Source: 9FT-COMBO-48-23 sp963754385
GTDB taxonomy: Bacteria; Chloroflexota; Dehalococcoidia; GIF9; UBA5629
Direction of reading: 5' to 3'
Length of the DNA: 64,000 nucleotides
Assembly: GCA_963754385.1 (NCBI GenBank)
Contig: CAVWGE010000004.1
Location: forward strand, 124,001-188,000
Position 1 is the first letter of the stretch; every line of letters begins with the position of its first letter. The notes under the pieces are model-generated. The model did no database searches. It saw only the letters and a program-made list of their open reading frames with translations, and had not been told where the DNA came from. Shown in pieces: positions 50,810 to 59,606 of the stretch. The position numbers and the translations under genes were made by a program.

Positions 50810-51577
50810 ATGAATTTTTCTCCGGATGATTTCTCTCTAAAAGGCAAAGTGGCTCTGGTAACCGGCGGTAGCCGCGGCATCGGTAAGGCTATTGCTGTTG
50901 GACTTGCTAAGGCTGGCGCCGACGTGGCTTTAGCCAGTCGGAAATTACCAGACCTCGAGGAGGTGGCTAAAGAGATAAAGGGATTGGGGCGGAAGTCGTT
51001 AGCTGTAGCGGCACACATAGGCAGGCTCGAGGAGATAAACAATTTAGTCGGTAGGGTAAAAGATGAATTTGGCAGAATTGATATACTTGTAAATAACGCA
51101 GCTACCAACCCGACTATGGACCAGGCCATAGACATAGGGGAGCGTGCCTGGGACTCCATTATGAATCTAAATCTAAAGGGGCTGTTCTTTCTCAGTCAGG
51201 CAGTGGCCATGTTGATGAAGGAGCAAGGCGGTGGCAAAATTGTGAATGTTGCCTCGATAGAAGGGATTACCCCTGGCATATTGCCCGTTTATGCCATAAG
51301 TAAAGCCGGGGTGATCATGGCAACGAAGGTCATGGCGCAGCAATGGGCTAAGTACGGTATCAGGGTGAATGCAATAGCACCGGGACTGACCAAAACCCGT
51401 TTCAGTGAAGCCCTCTGGAGCAACCCTGATATTCTGAGCGTTGCTATGATGATGACGCCGATGGGGCGGGTAGCCGAGCCTGAGGAGATGATTGGCGCTG
51501 TGATTTTCCTGGCCTCTGATGCTTCTGGCTATGTAACCGGACAGGTTCTCGCCGTAGATGGCGGCGCTACTATATAA
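50810..51577 (+). CDS. short-chain dehydrogenase/reductase (SDR)
   Basis: 255 residues. Classical SDR: cofactor motif TGGSRGIGKAIA, NNAA in VNNAATNPT, catalytic Ser in VNVASIEG and Tyr-Lys in YAISKAG. ATG 50810 has GGAGGTG upstream. It ends 18 bp before an enoyl-CoA hydratase-like gene, so a role in acyl-CoA or alcohol metabolism is likely; substrate unknown. Confidence 0.92.
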   Translation: MNFSPDDFSLKGKVALVTGGSRGIGKAIAVGLAKAGADVALASRKLPDLEEVAKEIKGLGRKSLAVAAHIGRLEEINNLVGRVKDEFGRIDILVNNAATNPTMDQAIDIGERAWDSIMNLNLKGLFFLSQAVAMLMKEQGGGKIVNVASIEGITPGILPVYAISKAGVIMATKVMAQQWAKYGIRVNAIAPGLTKTRFSEALWSNPDILSVAMMMTPMGRVAEPEEMIGAVIFLASDASGYVTGQVLAVDGGATI

Positions 51578-51595
51578 AAGAGAAAGGAGAATAGG

Positions 51596-52378
51596 ATGAA
51601 ATTCGAGACGATTATCTATGAGAAGAAGGACAACGTTGCCTGGATAACCTTTAACCGGCCTGAGAAGTTTAATGCTCAAAATCAGACTTTGCTGAACGAG
51701 GTTACCGCTGCCCTGGAGGAAGCTAAGGATGACGATGAGGTGCAGGTTATCGTTTTCACAGGGGCAGGCGACAAGGCTTTCAGCGCTGGTGCCGATGTCA
51801 ACATGTTTCTTGATTGGACTCCCGTTAGCGTCATTAAGTGGTCCAAAGGGTCAAAGAGAGCATATACTTACATAAGGGAGATCCCCAAGCCGGTCATAGC
51901 TATGGTGAACGGGCTGGCTCTAGGTGGCGGGTGCGAAATGGCTATGAGTTGCGACATTATTATAGCCTCGGAGAATGCTCGATTCGGACAGCCTGAGATA
52001 AGTGTCGGAGTCATACCCGGGGGCACCGGAACTCAGATTTTGCCCAGGCTTGTGGGGGAGAAGAAGGCGAAAGAGATGATTCTTATCGGCGACCCTATTT
52101 CGGCTGAGGAAGCTCTGCGGCTCGGCTTGGTGAATAAGGTTGTCCCTGCGGATAAGCTGAGGGAAACAGTCGATGAGGTCATAAAGAAGCTTAAAAGCAA
52201 GAGCCCGGCTATATTGAAAATCGCTAAGCTTGCGGTAAACAAGTCGCTCGAGACACCGATTTCGATTGGTGTTCAGTGTGAAGAGGAGTTGTTTGCCCTG
52301 TGTTTTGGTACACAGGACTCGAAGGAGGGGATAAAGGCTTTCCTGGAGAAACGACCTGCTAAGTACACGGGGAAATAG
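51596..52378 (+). CDS. enoyl-CoA hydratase/isomerase-family protein
   Basis: 260-residue crotonase: CoA-binding oxyanion-hole segments FSAGADVNMF and ALGGGCEMAMSCDI, with both Glu of hydratases (GGGCEMA and FGQPEISVG). Hydrates 2-enoyl-CoA or acts on related thioesters. In an operon with the SDR; GAAAGGAG before the ATG. Confidence 0.92.
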   Translation: MKFETIIYEKKDNVAWITFNRPEKFNAQNQTLLNEVTAALEEAKDDDEVQVIVFTGAGDKAFSAGADVNMFLDWTPVSVIKWSKGSKRAYTYIREIPKPVIAMVNGLALGGGCEMAMSCDIIIASENARFGQPEISVGVIPGGTGTQILPRLVGEKKAKEMILIGDPISAEEALRLGLVNKVVPADKLRETVDEVIKKLKSKSPAILKIAKLAVNKSLETPISIGVQCEEELFALCFGTQDSKEGIKAFLEKRPAKYTGK

Positions 52379-52451
52379 TTCAAAACGCGATTACAGCGAT
52401 TGGATAAGATAACGGCGAGAAAAGATTAGATATGCCCCATATTCATCATAT

Positions 52452-52838
52452 TTAATCATTCTTTCCGAACTTCTGTCTTTCAATCCTATATAGGGCGGCA
52501 TCACCGATGCCGAAATGGTGGGCGATCTCGTGGCGTACTACTCTGCCAATCTCCATCTCGATTTCTTTGTCGGAGCTACATTTCAGTTCGATGGGCTTCT
52601 GAAAGATGGTTATCTTGTCTGGTGGAACCAGGTTGTAGCCACTGTCTCGCTTGGTCTGGGGTACTCCTTCGTAAAGACCCAGTAGCTGCGTCTTATATCT
52701 GAGTCCTAGCCGTCTGATTTGGTTTGGACTGGGCCAGTCTTCAATCAGCACATCGACATTCTCCAGCTTGCTTTGAAACTCCGCTGGCAGTGTTTCTATG
52801 GCCCTGGAGACGATGGCTTCAAATTTTTGCTTTTCCAT
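52452..52838 (-). CDS. minimal zincin metallopeptidase (DUF1025)
   Basis: 128 residues with the zinc motif HEIAHHFGI and a conserved IFQKPIE strand, as in the small zincin-like metallopeptidase family PF06262. Function in the cell is unknown. I prefer ATG 52838 (MEKQKFEAIV); ATG 52862 is possible. Convergent with the crotonase gene. Confidence 0.88.
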   Translation of the reverse strand: MEKQKFEAIVSRAIETLPAEFQSKLENVDVLIEDWPSPNQIRRLGLRYKTQLLGLYEGVPQTKRDSGYNLVPPDKITIFQKPIELKCSSDKEIEMEIGRVVRHEIAHHFGIGDAALYRIERQKFGKND

Positions 52839-52907
52839 GTCTCTTAATCCGCTTGTTTTCATTATACACTGCTTTGTTTCATTCTGGCAGTTGTCTGCTA
52901 ATAACAT

Positions 52908-52960
52908 GTAGTGGCGGGGCTGAAGCCCCGCCTCGGCGACTTTAAAAGGTCGCCGCTACA
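52908..52960. repeat. double-hairpin intergenic repeat
   Basis: Outer ends TGTAG...CTACA enclose two hairpins, GGCGGGGC/GCCCCGCC and CGGCGAC/GTCGCCG. The same plan with different stem sequence occurs at 60442-60499. Partial degenerate continuation to 53003. It is a REP-like element. Confidence 0.78.
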
Positions 52961-53169
52961 TTGGTTGGTGGTAGGCGAACCTTAAAAGGTCAGGGCTACA
53001 CTCGTTGAATCCGCGTGGTTGACTGAACGGCCTCGACGGGATAAAATCAGCCTCAGTTGTAAAGATTTATGTAGATGAACTTGTGACATTTACGTAATGA
53101 TACGTATATTTGCTTGAAGTAAGGTTATGTGAGGGGGAGTTAAGATGTTAGATATACTGAAAAATCCTT

Positions 53170-53388
53170 TTGTTGGTGTTATGAATTAAGGAAGAATCTG
53201 ACAGCTTCTTAGTGGTAAAGAAGATGGGGGTGATGTTGTAATCACGCAGCAGGGAAAACCTGTAGCTTTTGGTGGATTTAGAAGATATACTTGAGATGAA
53301 GCAAGTTTTGAAGGAGTTTTTTGAACCAGAGTATCTGGCTGCTCTATTGGAGGCGGAGGAGGGAAATTCGGGAGGGAAGGTACGGTAA
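53170..53388 (+). pseudogene. YefM/Phd-type antitoxin remnant
   Basis: GDVVITQQGKPVA (from 53229) is the family's core strand, and DLEDILEMKQVLKEFF (from 53275), then a C-terminal tail, is the toxin-binding part; they lie in different frames, joined by one extra base in the T-run near 53267. A second shift lies in the G-run at 53226-53230. The gene is therefore broken twice. Confidence 0.72.
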
Positions 53389-53429
53389 AAAGTTTTTGCC
53401 AATAAAGGGCTGTAATGTACCGAGCTATG

Positions 53430-53655
53430 TTTTCCAGCTGGGCAGAAAAAGTCTTTATGAGCGTGTGATAGGGAAGCTAGAAGAGTTAAAGAGGCGATAC
53501 AAAAGCTTATAGAGAATCCTGATGGAACGATGAAGTTGGAAGAAGCAAAGGTAGATAGTTATAGATATAGGATTGGAGATTAAGGATTATTTTTGATATA
53601 GATGAAGAAGTTAAAGTTATAGAAATATTGGAATAGAAAAAGAGATGAGAGAAAG
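53430..53655 (+). pseudogene. RelE-type toxin remnant
   Basis: Pieces in three frames: VIGKLEELK, then AIQKLIENPDGTMKLEEAKV with DSYRYRIGD, then IIFDIDEEVKVIEILE. This is the order of a RelE/ParE toxin (R-x-R-IGDYRIIFDID), with at least two frameshifts and stops in the last piece. It ends directly at the leuS ribosome-binding site. Confidence 0.75.
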
Positions 53656-53658
53656 GTT

Positions 53659-56106
53659 ATGTGTGCTTCTAAGTATAATCCTCAGGAAATCGAGAAGAAG
53701 TGGCAGGAGAAATGGGCGGCCGACCGCCTTTACGAAGTTAAGGATGGTGACAGCCGCCCTAAGTTTTATGCCCTGACCATGTTCCCTTATACCTCGGGAG
53801 ACCTCCATATCGGGCACTGGTATGCTATGGCGCCTTCGGATGTCCATGCCAGGTTCAAGCGTATGCAGGGCTACAACGTGCTGCATCCCATGGGTTTCGA
53901 TGCTTTCGGCCTGCCGGCGGAGAATGCAGCCATTAAACATGGCATTCATCCTTACAACTGGACGATGGACAATGTCGAGAACATGCGCCGCCAGCTGAGG
54001 AGCATCGGTGCCATTTATGATTGGAGCCGTGAGGTAGTCACCTGCCTGCCCGAATATTATAAATGGACGCAGTGGTTTTTCCTCAAGCTTTATGAAGCCG
54101 GTTTGGCTTATCGGGCTAAGGCACCGGTCAACTGGTGTCCCACGTGCCAGACGGTGCTGGCTAATGAACAGGTGGTCGGCGAAGGCTCCTGTGAGCGCTG
54201 CGGCACAGCCGTGCTCAAGAAATTACTCGAGCAGTGGTTTTTCCGTATAACCAAATATGCCGATGAGCTTCTCGACTTCAGCAAGATAGATTGGCCCGAG
54301 CGTATAGAAATCATGCAAAACAACTGGATTGGCAAGAGCACCGGCGCCGAGATTTCCTTTGGCCTGGAGCATAAGGGCGTCGATACCAAGGAGATAAGTG
54401 TATTCACCACCCGTCCTGACACTATCTTCGGGGTGACCTTCTTCGTCCTGGCGCCGGAGCATCCTCTGGTACCTCTGCTTACCACACCGGAACATAAGGC
54501 TGAGGTCGAGGCTTATATCCTTCAGACGCAGAGACAGACGGAAATTGAAAGAACGTCTGCGGAGCGGGAAAAGACCGGTGTCTTCCTGGGGAGCTATGTA
54601 ATTAACAGGCTGAGCGGTCAGCCTGTGCCCATCTGGATTACCGATTATGTGCTGCTCAGCTATGGCACCGGTGCAGTGATGGGTGTGCCGGCACATGACC
54701 AGCGTGACTTCGAGTTCGCCAAGAAGTATGGCTTACCTATTCGGGTAGTCATCGCGCCTCCGGACTGGTTGGGGGAGGAGCTTGAATGCGCTTACACCGA
54801 AACCGGGACTATGGCAAACTCGGGGCAGTTCAACGGCCTGCCCAGCGAGCAGGGGTTTGAGGTTATCTGCGATTATATGGAGAAAAAGAGCTGGGGGAAG
54901 CGGGCTGTCACCTATAGACTTCGCGACTGGCTCATCTCCCGGCAGCGCTACTGGGGGGCGCCGATTCCGATGGTTTATTGTGAAAAGTGCGGCATCGTAC
55001 CGGTGCCGGAGAAAGATTTGCCGGTTCTGCTGCCTCCTGATGCCGAGTTCAGGCCTACCGGGGAATCGCCATTGAAGTATTGCGAATCTTTCGTTAACAC
55101 CACCTGCCCGAAGTGCTCCGCACCAGCACAGCGAGAGACCGATACCATGGACACCTTTATGTGCTCATCGTGGTATTTCATGCGTTATACCAGCCCGGGT
55201 GTTGATGATTATCCTTTCGACAAGAAGAAGCTGAAGCACTGGATGCCGGTTGACCTGTACACCGGTGGTGCTGAGCACGCTGTCATGCATCTTCTCTATT
55301 CCCGCTTCTTCATCAAGGCGATTAGAGATATGGGGCTGGTTGATTTCGATGAGCCGTTCATAAAGCTGTTCAATCAGGGGACGATAATTTACCAGGGCGA
55401 CAAAATGAGCAAGTCCCGTGGCAATGTGGTTACTCCTGATGTCTATGTGTCCGAGATAGGGGCTGATGCCGTCAGGGCTTATCTCATGTTTATCGGTCCC
55501 TGGGAACTGGGTGGGGAGTGGAGCGACCAGGGCATTGTGGGCATGAGCCGCTGGGTGAACCGGGTCTGGAACCTGGTGACAGCCGGCTATTCGGAAAAGA
55601 AGGTTGACCCTGATGCGGGAAAAGAGCTGAGCCGTCTCATTCACCAGACCATCAAAAGGGTGACCAATGACATGGAGCGGTTCCGCTTCAATACCATGCT
55701 GGCAGCGCTTATGGAGTTCACCAATTATCTGGCCAAGGTACAGGAGGTAGGCACAGTCTCTGTCTCCCTGTGGAACGAGACTGTAACGGGTTTGTTGCTC
55801 CTCCTGGCGCCGACGGCACCGCATCTTACCGAAGAGCTATGGGAAAGGATCGGGCATACTTACAGCATACACAACCAGCCCTGGCCGAAGTGGGATGAGG
55901 AGCTGGCTAAAGAAGAAGAGGTCACGCTGGTCATACAGGTCAATGGCAAGCTACGGGACAGAATTACCGTGCCCGTATCCATCACTGAAGCCGAAGCCAA
56001 AGAGCTGGCTCTGAGCCGCGAGCGGATAAAGGCCTACGTCAAAGACAACAAGGTCGCCAGGATTATCTACGTCCCCCAGCGGCTGGTCAATATAGTTGTG
56101 GGGTAG
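53659..56106 (+). CDS. leuS: leucyl-tRNA synthetase
   Basis: 815-residue class I synthetase. HIGH motif GDLHIGHWYAM, a zinc-type insertion (WCPTCQTVLANEQVVGEGSC), the CP1 editing domain (FTTRPDTIFGVTF and GTGAVMGVPAHDQRD) and KMSKS in GDKMSKSRGNVV. Both editing landmarks are intact. ATG with GAGAAAGG upstream. It has higher G+C than the genes on both sides. Confidence 0.97.
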   Translation: MCASKYNPQEIEKKWQEKWAADRLYEVKDGDSRPKFYALTMFPYTSGDLHIGHWYAMAPSDVHARFKRMQGYNVLHPMGFDAFGLPAENAAIKHGIHPYNWTMDNVENMRRQLRSIGAIYDWSREVVTCLPEYYKWTQWFFLKLYEAGLAYRAKAPVNWCPTCQTVLANEQVVGEGSCERCGTAVLKKLLEQWFFRITKYADELLDFSKIDWPERIEIMQNNWIGKSTGAEISFGLEHKGVDTKEISVFTTRPDTIFGVTFFVLAPEHPLVPLLTTPEHKAEVEAYILQTQRQTEIERTSAEREKTGVFLGSYVINRLSGQPVPIWITDYVLLSYGTGAVMGVPAHDQRDFEFAKKYGLPIRVVIAPPDWLGEELECAYTETGTMANSGQFNGLPSEQGFEVICDYMEKKSWGKRAVTYRLRDWLISRQRYWGAPIPMVYCEKCGIVPVPEKDLPVLLPPDAEFRPTGESPLKYCESFVNTTCPKCSAPAQRETDTMDTFMCSSWYFMRYTSPGVDDYPFDKKKLKHWMPVDLYTGGAEHAVMHLLYSRFFIKAIRDMGLVDFDEPFIKLFNQGTIIYQGDKMSKSRGNVVTPDVYVSEIGADAVRAYLMFIGPWELGGEWSDQGIVGMSRWVNRVWNLVTAGYSEKKVDPDAGKELSRLIHQTIKRVTNDMERFRFNTMLAALMEFTNYLAKVQEVGTVSVSLWNETVTGLLLLLAPTAPHLTEELWERIGHTYSIHNQPWPKWDEELAKEEEVTLVIQVNGKLRDRITVPVSITEAEAKELALSRERIKAYVKDNKVARIIYVPQRLVNIVVG

Positions 56107-56264
56107 TGACTGGAACTTGCAGCGGCTTTTGTAGGATGTATAATGTCATAAGTTGTACCCTGTTTTAGCGAGTGAGACGGAGTATAAGCCTGTGAATAGT
56201 TTGTACTAAATTTGGTTTGAGTCTTAGAGTTCAAGCGATAATTACTGGCTAGGGAGGTAGAGGA

Positions 56265-57143
56265 GTGAAAATAGAAGTAACTTTGAGAAATCCGCAAGCT
56301 ATTGAGATAGTAAAAAATTTGCCAAAAGAGACGAGAGACGAAATTATTGAGAAATACATAATTTTGGGGAATATGGTTGCCTTTCACGCTTCGATAAGTA
56401 CCAGTAAGGAGACTGTTGAGACTTTCTTTGCACCTCTTAGATCAGACATTGAAATGATAAGAGAACAGCTGAAATTGATAGTTCCAACGATAGCTATACC
56501 TGCATCTAAAGGTGGAGTGACTGCCGAGAATGTTTTTAAAAGCTTCGAAGGGCATTTTATGGATGATTGTTTTGAAGATGTTTCAGCCATAGGTAAATAT
56601 TCAGATATTAAAGCAACAACTTCTGAGACTAAAGTAGTCGTTCTTATTGAGGTTAAAGATTATTCCCAAAGTGTCCCCAGTGGTGAGGTTGAAAAATTTT
56701 GGAGAGATATGGAAAGACGTGATGCGCGTTATGGTATCTTTCTGTCTCTGCGTTCGCCGATAGCGAAAATTTCTGGGCCCATAAAATTAGAAACGAAAAT
56801 GAGTCGGACAGCAATATTTGTTGTTGATAGTGCGTTGAATTGGTCTGGGCATTTGTTCGCATATTATGTGGTTAAGAAACTAATAGAGCTAGAGACCTTA
56901 AAGAAAAAGCAATTAAAGGGTGAAGATCTTGCTAAAGTTATCTCAAAGGTTAACCATTATTTAATTGAGATACAAAAAGACATAGAAATAATCGAGGAGA
57001 TTCAAGACACAGCAGATAAACTCAAAACTACTTGTACAAATAGACTTCAAACACTAATCGACCCTGCTGACAGATATAAGAGAAAACTTAATGAAAAGAT
57101 TGGCGAGGCATTCCAAGAGATAGAAAAGGCGGAGGTAAAATGA
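56265..57143 (+). CDS. PD-(D/E)XK nuclease-fold protein, unknown family
   Basis: 292 residues. Residues about 85-165 contain ENVFKSFEGHF, then GKYSDIKAT and VVVLIEVKDYS: the E...D...ExK arrangement of the restriction-endonuclease fold. A long helical C-terminus follows (EIQKDIEIIEEIQDTADKLK). The gene is A+T-rich compared with leuS, suggesting transfer. GTG start with GGGAGG upstream; the stop overlaps the next gene. Likely a nuclease, but the substrate is unknown. Confidence 0.62.
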   Translation: MKIEVTLRNPQAIEIVKNLPKETRDEIIEKYIILGNMVAFHASISTSKETVETFFAPLRSDIEMIREQLKLIVPTIAIPASKGGVTAENVFKSFEGHFMDDCFEDVSAIGKYSDIKATTSETKVVVLIEVKDYSQSVPSGEVEKFWRDMERRDARYGIFLSLRSPIAKISGPIKLETKMSRTAIFVVDSALNWSGHLFAYYVVKKLIELETLKKKQLKGEDLAKVISKVNHYLIEIQKDIEIIEEIQDTADKLKTTCTNRLQTLIDPADRYKRKLNEKIGEAFQEIEKAEVK

Positions 57144-57361
57144 ACATATTTTGTCCGTTTTTCAAGGACAGATGCAAAGGCAACGAATGCGTGATGTGGA
57201 AAGATGAGAAGTGTTTGATAATTTCATTTATGGAAAATTGTATAACGCCTCCTGAAGAGGAGGTTGAAGAGCTTGAACGAATTGGCCGTGAGATGAGGGG
57301 AATAAGGGAAATGGAAGTTCCAGATGAAATAAAGTCAGCCAAAACGAACTATCGCAGATGA
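57140..57361 (+). CDS. small Cys-rich protein, partner of the PD-(D/E)XK gene
   Basis: 73 residues with Cys at FCPFFKDRCKGNECVMWKDE and KCLI, spaced as in a small metal or Fe-S site, then an acidic helix (EEEVEELERIGREMRG). It overlaps the nuclease gene by four bases (ATGA), so the two are translated together. No family recognised. Confidence 0.65.
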   Translation: MNIFCPFFKDRCKGNECVMWKDEKCLIISFMENCITPPEEEVEELERIGREMRGIREMEVPDEIKSAKTNYRR

Positions 57362-57521
57362 ATTACCATCTTTAATTAATTCGTGTGTTGATTGGGCTAG
57401 AGGTCATGGGCTTAAAACAGTTACGAAACAGATAAGAAGCGTTTTAATTGATAGAAATATTGAAATCCTGCCCAAAACACAAAGATCATTGTACGCATGT
57501 AAATTTAGGCAATGGCTGTGA
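57333..57521 (+). pseudogene. coding remnant without start
   Basis: Open frame with protein-like content (LPSLINSCVDWARGHGLKTV, then RSVLIDRNIEILPKTQRSLY) but no start codon; it overlaps the end of the Cys-rich gene in another frame. Either the frameshifted rest of that gene or a fragment of a third one. Confidence 0.4.
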
Positions 57522-57628
57522 GAAGCCCTGTTTATATTTATACTTCGTGTTTTTGTCTCATAGTTGGATTTGGGGTACGCAACATGAAAGGGGATGAAAT
57601 ACTGGCAACGAAGACAATAGTGGTTAAA

Positions 57629-58045
57629 TTTTATTGCTCCTGTCTATAGATACTACAATTAATGCTTTGTATGGATGCAATCGATCAGAAGATGAAACAA
57701 GGGCTAAAGTTATCATACTTATTTCATCTCCCGGTGGTTCCGTACTTTCACGGGCTATCGCTTACAACTATCTCGTGTGGAGAAAGGCTTGCCTGTGGAT
57801 GTAACACGTAATTTTCAGTGTTGATAGTTGTGTTTTGGGGGGAGCAAGAGGCTCTCTGTCCCTCAGCAAGATTTCTGCTTCATGGTGTGAGCCTGGTTTC
57901 CAAAATGAGTGGAAGAGACACTGAGAGAGACTAAAGGGCTTAAGATTGACATAAAGAATATCGCCAAGGTTGTAGCAAATAGGTAAGAACTTTCAGGATG
58001 TCACAAATGCCATGGTGAAAGAACTACTGAATCCTGATGATACGT
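57629..58045 (+). pseudogene. ClpP-class serine protease remnant
   Basis: Pieces in several frames: FIAPV; SIDTTINALYGC; AKVIILISSPGGSVLSRAIA; GLPVDVTRN; SARFLLHGVS; LRETKGLKIDIKNIAKVVAN. This is the order of ClpP-like/SDH-type proteases (ISSPGGSV strand, then the HGVS active-site His). At least four frameshifts or stops show it is dead. The region 57522-58063 holds nothing else. Confidence 0.75.
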
Positions 58046-58063
58046 GTCTGAGCATTAGCTACT

Positions 58064-58711
58064 ATGGCAATGAAAATCGTATTAATAGTCGTACTGTGCA
58101 TCCTGGCGTTTCTTATCCTGTGGCTTAGCCTGGCTAAACTAATCAGGAAGATGTTTCGTTTTCCGGCACCGGCGTTTATCGGGCGGCTTCTGGATAGCGG
58201 CTACAGGAGGCGAATACAGCCGCCGGCTCAGTTGATAGAGCGCAGCGGCATAAAGAAGGGTATGAATGTTCTGGACCTCGGCTGTGGCAGCGGGGCTTTT
58301 ACACCTTTTATTGCCCGGACAGTCGGCGAGAAGGGCAAGGTCTATGCGCTGGACATACAAGCGGATATGTTGAAGCAGCTTGAGAATAAGCTGTCCAGGC
58401 CTGAAAACAATGATATTAAGAATATCAAGCTCATCGAGGGCAATGCCTATGAGCTGCCATTTGAGGACAATTCTCTGGATTTGGTGAATATGGTGACTGT
58501 CCTCCAGGAGATACCGGACAGAAACAGGGCTTTGCAGGAGGTCAATAGGGTATTGAAGCCGGGAGGGTTTTTTGCTGTGACGGAACTGTTTCCCGACCCT
58601 GACTATCCGTGGAAGTCCACTACTATCAAGTTAGGCAAGGGAACCGGCTTTGTGGTGGATGAGGTTTCGGGGAATTTTTTCAACTACACAGTCAGATTTA
58701 AGAAGCCGTGA
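58064..58711 (+). CDS. membrane-anchored class I methyltransferase
   Basis: 215 residues: one N-terminal helix (IVLIVVLCILAFLILWLSLA), then a SAM domain with motif I VLDLGCGSGAFTPFIA, acidic residue in YALDIQADML, motif II NSLDLVNMVTVLQE and motif III VLKPGGFFAVTE. UbiE/Methyltransf_11 type with a membrane tether; a lipid or quinone substrate is possible. Confidence 0.85.
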   Translation: MAMKIVLIVVLCILAFLILWLSLAKLIRKMFRFPAPAFIGRLLDSGYRRRIQPPAQLIERSGIKKGMNVLDLGCGSGAFTPFIARTVGEKGKVYALDIQADMLKQLENKLSRPENNDIKNIKLIEGNAYELPFEDNSLDLVNMVTVLQEIPDRNRALQEVNRVLKPGGFFAVTELFPDPDYPWKSTTIKLGKGTGFVVDEVSGNFFNYTVRFKKP

Positions 58712-58750
58712 GATTGCCACGTCCCGATTGCATCGGGACTCGCAATGACG
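58711..58750. repeat. palindromic repeat
   Basis: Perfect stem GTCCCGAT/ATCGGGAC around TGC, flanked by ATTGCCAC and TCGCAATGAC. Placed just after a stop codon, it may also act as a terminator. A dispersed-repeat type. Confidence 0.75.
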
Positions 58751-58817
58751 ATGGGTAACGGCTCAGAATGCCAGGTGAGTTTCGAATTTGGGATTTCAGT
58801 TTCCACCCTCACCCTGG

Positions 58818-58870
58818 CCCTCTCCCGTCAAGGGAGAGGGAAGAGATTCTTCGCTGCGCTCAGAATGACA
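58818..58870. repeat. hairpin plus half of a dispersed inverted repeat
   Basis: Stem CCCTCTCCC/GGGAGAGGG (58818-58840) followed by AGATTCTTCGCTGCGCTCAG and AATGACA, which matches one arm of the element at 27450-27549. Confidence 0.72.
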
Positions 58871-58940
58871 AGATGAAAGCTATGAATGACAGGTAGGTTA
58901 AAATTTGGGATTTCAGACTGCTGTGTTAGAATAGGGGGCA

Positions 58941-59606
58941 GTGGATATAGCGGCAAATCTTAAAGATGTGCAGGGACGCATTGCTCAGGCCTGCGAGCGA
59001 AGTCACAGGTCGCCCGGTGAGATAACGCTGGTGGTGGTCACCAAGGAGGTTGGAGTTTCGGCGATAAGGGCGGCTTTCGACTGCGGGATAAGGGATTTCG
59101 GCGAGAATCGAGTTCAGGATGCAGAAGATAAGATAGGACAGCTTTCAGACCTTAAACCTGATGTTACCTGGCATATGGTGGGGCACCTTCAGAGCAACAA
59201 AGCCAGGACAGCCGTAGAGTTATTTGACATAATCCACAGCATTGATTCCGTAAGGCTGGCCGAGATTTTGAGCCGGCGAGCGGAGAAAGCCTTTCGTGTT
59301 CTGCTTCAGGTGAATGTTTCCGGAGAGGCAACCAAGAGCGGTTTCGTGGTGGGTGAGATTGCGAATGCAGTCAATGAGATAAAGAAGTTGCCTAATCTAA
59401 AGGTGATGGGACTGATGACGATTGCCCCTTTGGTGAGTGAACCTGAGGAGGTACGTCCGGTGTTTCGAAAGCTGTGGGAGCTGCGAGATTCTTTGGGGCT
59501 GGAGCATCTGTCTATGGGTATGACCGATGATTTCGAGGTGGCGGTTGAGGAAGGGGCGACCATGCTCAGGGTAGGTCGGGCTATTTTTGGCGAGAGGAGG
59601 CAGTAA
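58941..59606 (+). CDS. YggS-family PLP-binding protein
   Basis: 221 residues, single-domain alanine-racemase-like barrel: Lys in LVVVTKEVG, FGENRVQDAEDK, WHMVGHLQSNKA, HSIDS and the phosphate-binding MTDDFEVAVEEGATMLRVG. YggS/PROSC proteins hold PLP and affect B6 and amino-acid balance. GTG start. Overlaps proC by one base, a common pairing. Confidence 0.93.
   Translation: MDIAANLKDVQGRIAQACERSHRSPGEITLVVVTKEVGVSAIRAAFDCGIRDFGENRVQDAEDKIGQLSDLKPDVTWHMVGHLQSNKARTAVELFDIIHSIDSVRLAEILSRRAEKAFRVLLQVNVSGEATKSGFVVGEIANAVNEIKKLPNLKVMGLMTIAPLVSEPEEVRPVFRKLWELRDSLGLEHLSMGMTDDFEVAVEEGATMLRVGRAIFGERRQ

Noticed and set aside
53100..53660. T-box or other leader riboswitch before leuS
   Set aside because: The stretch reads as a frameshifted toxin-antitoxin pair; I saw no T-box bulge or specifier hairpin.
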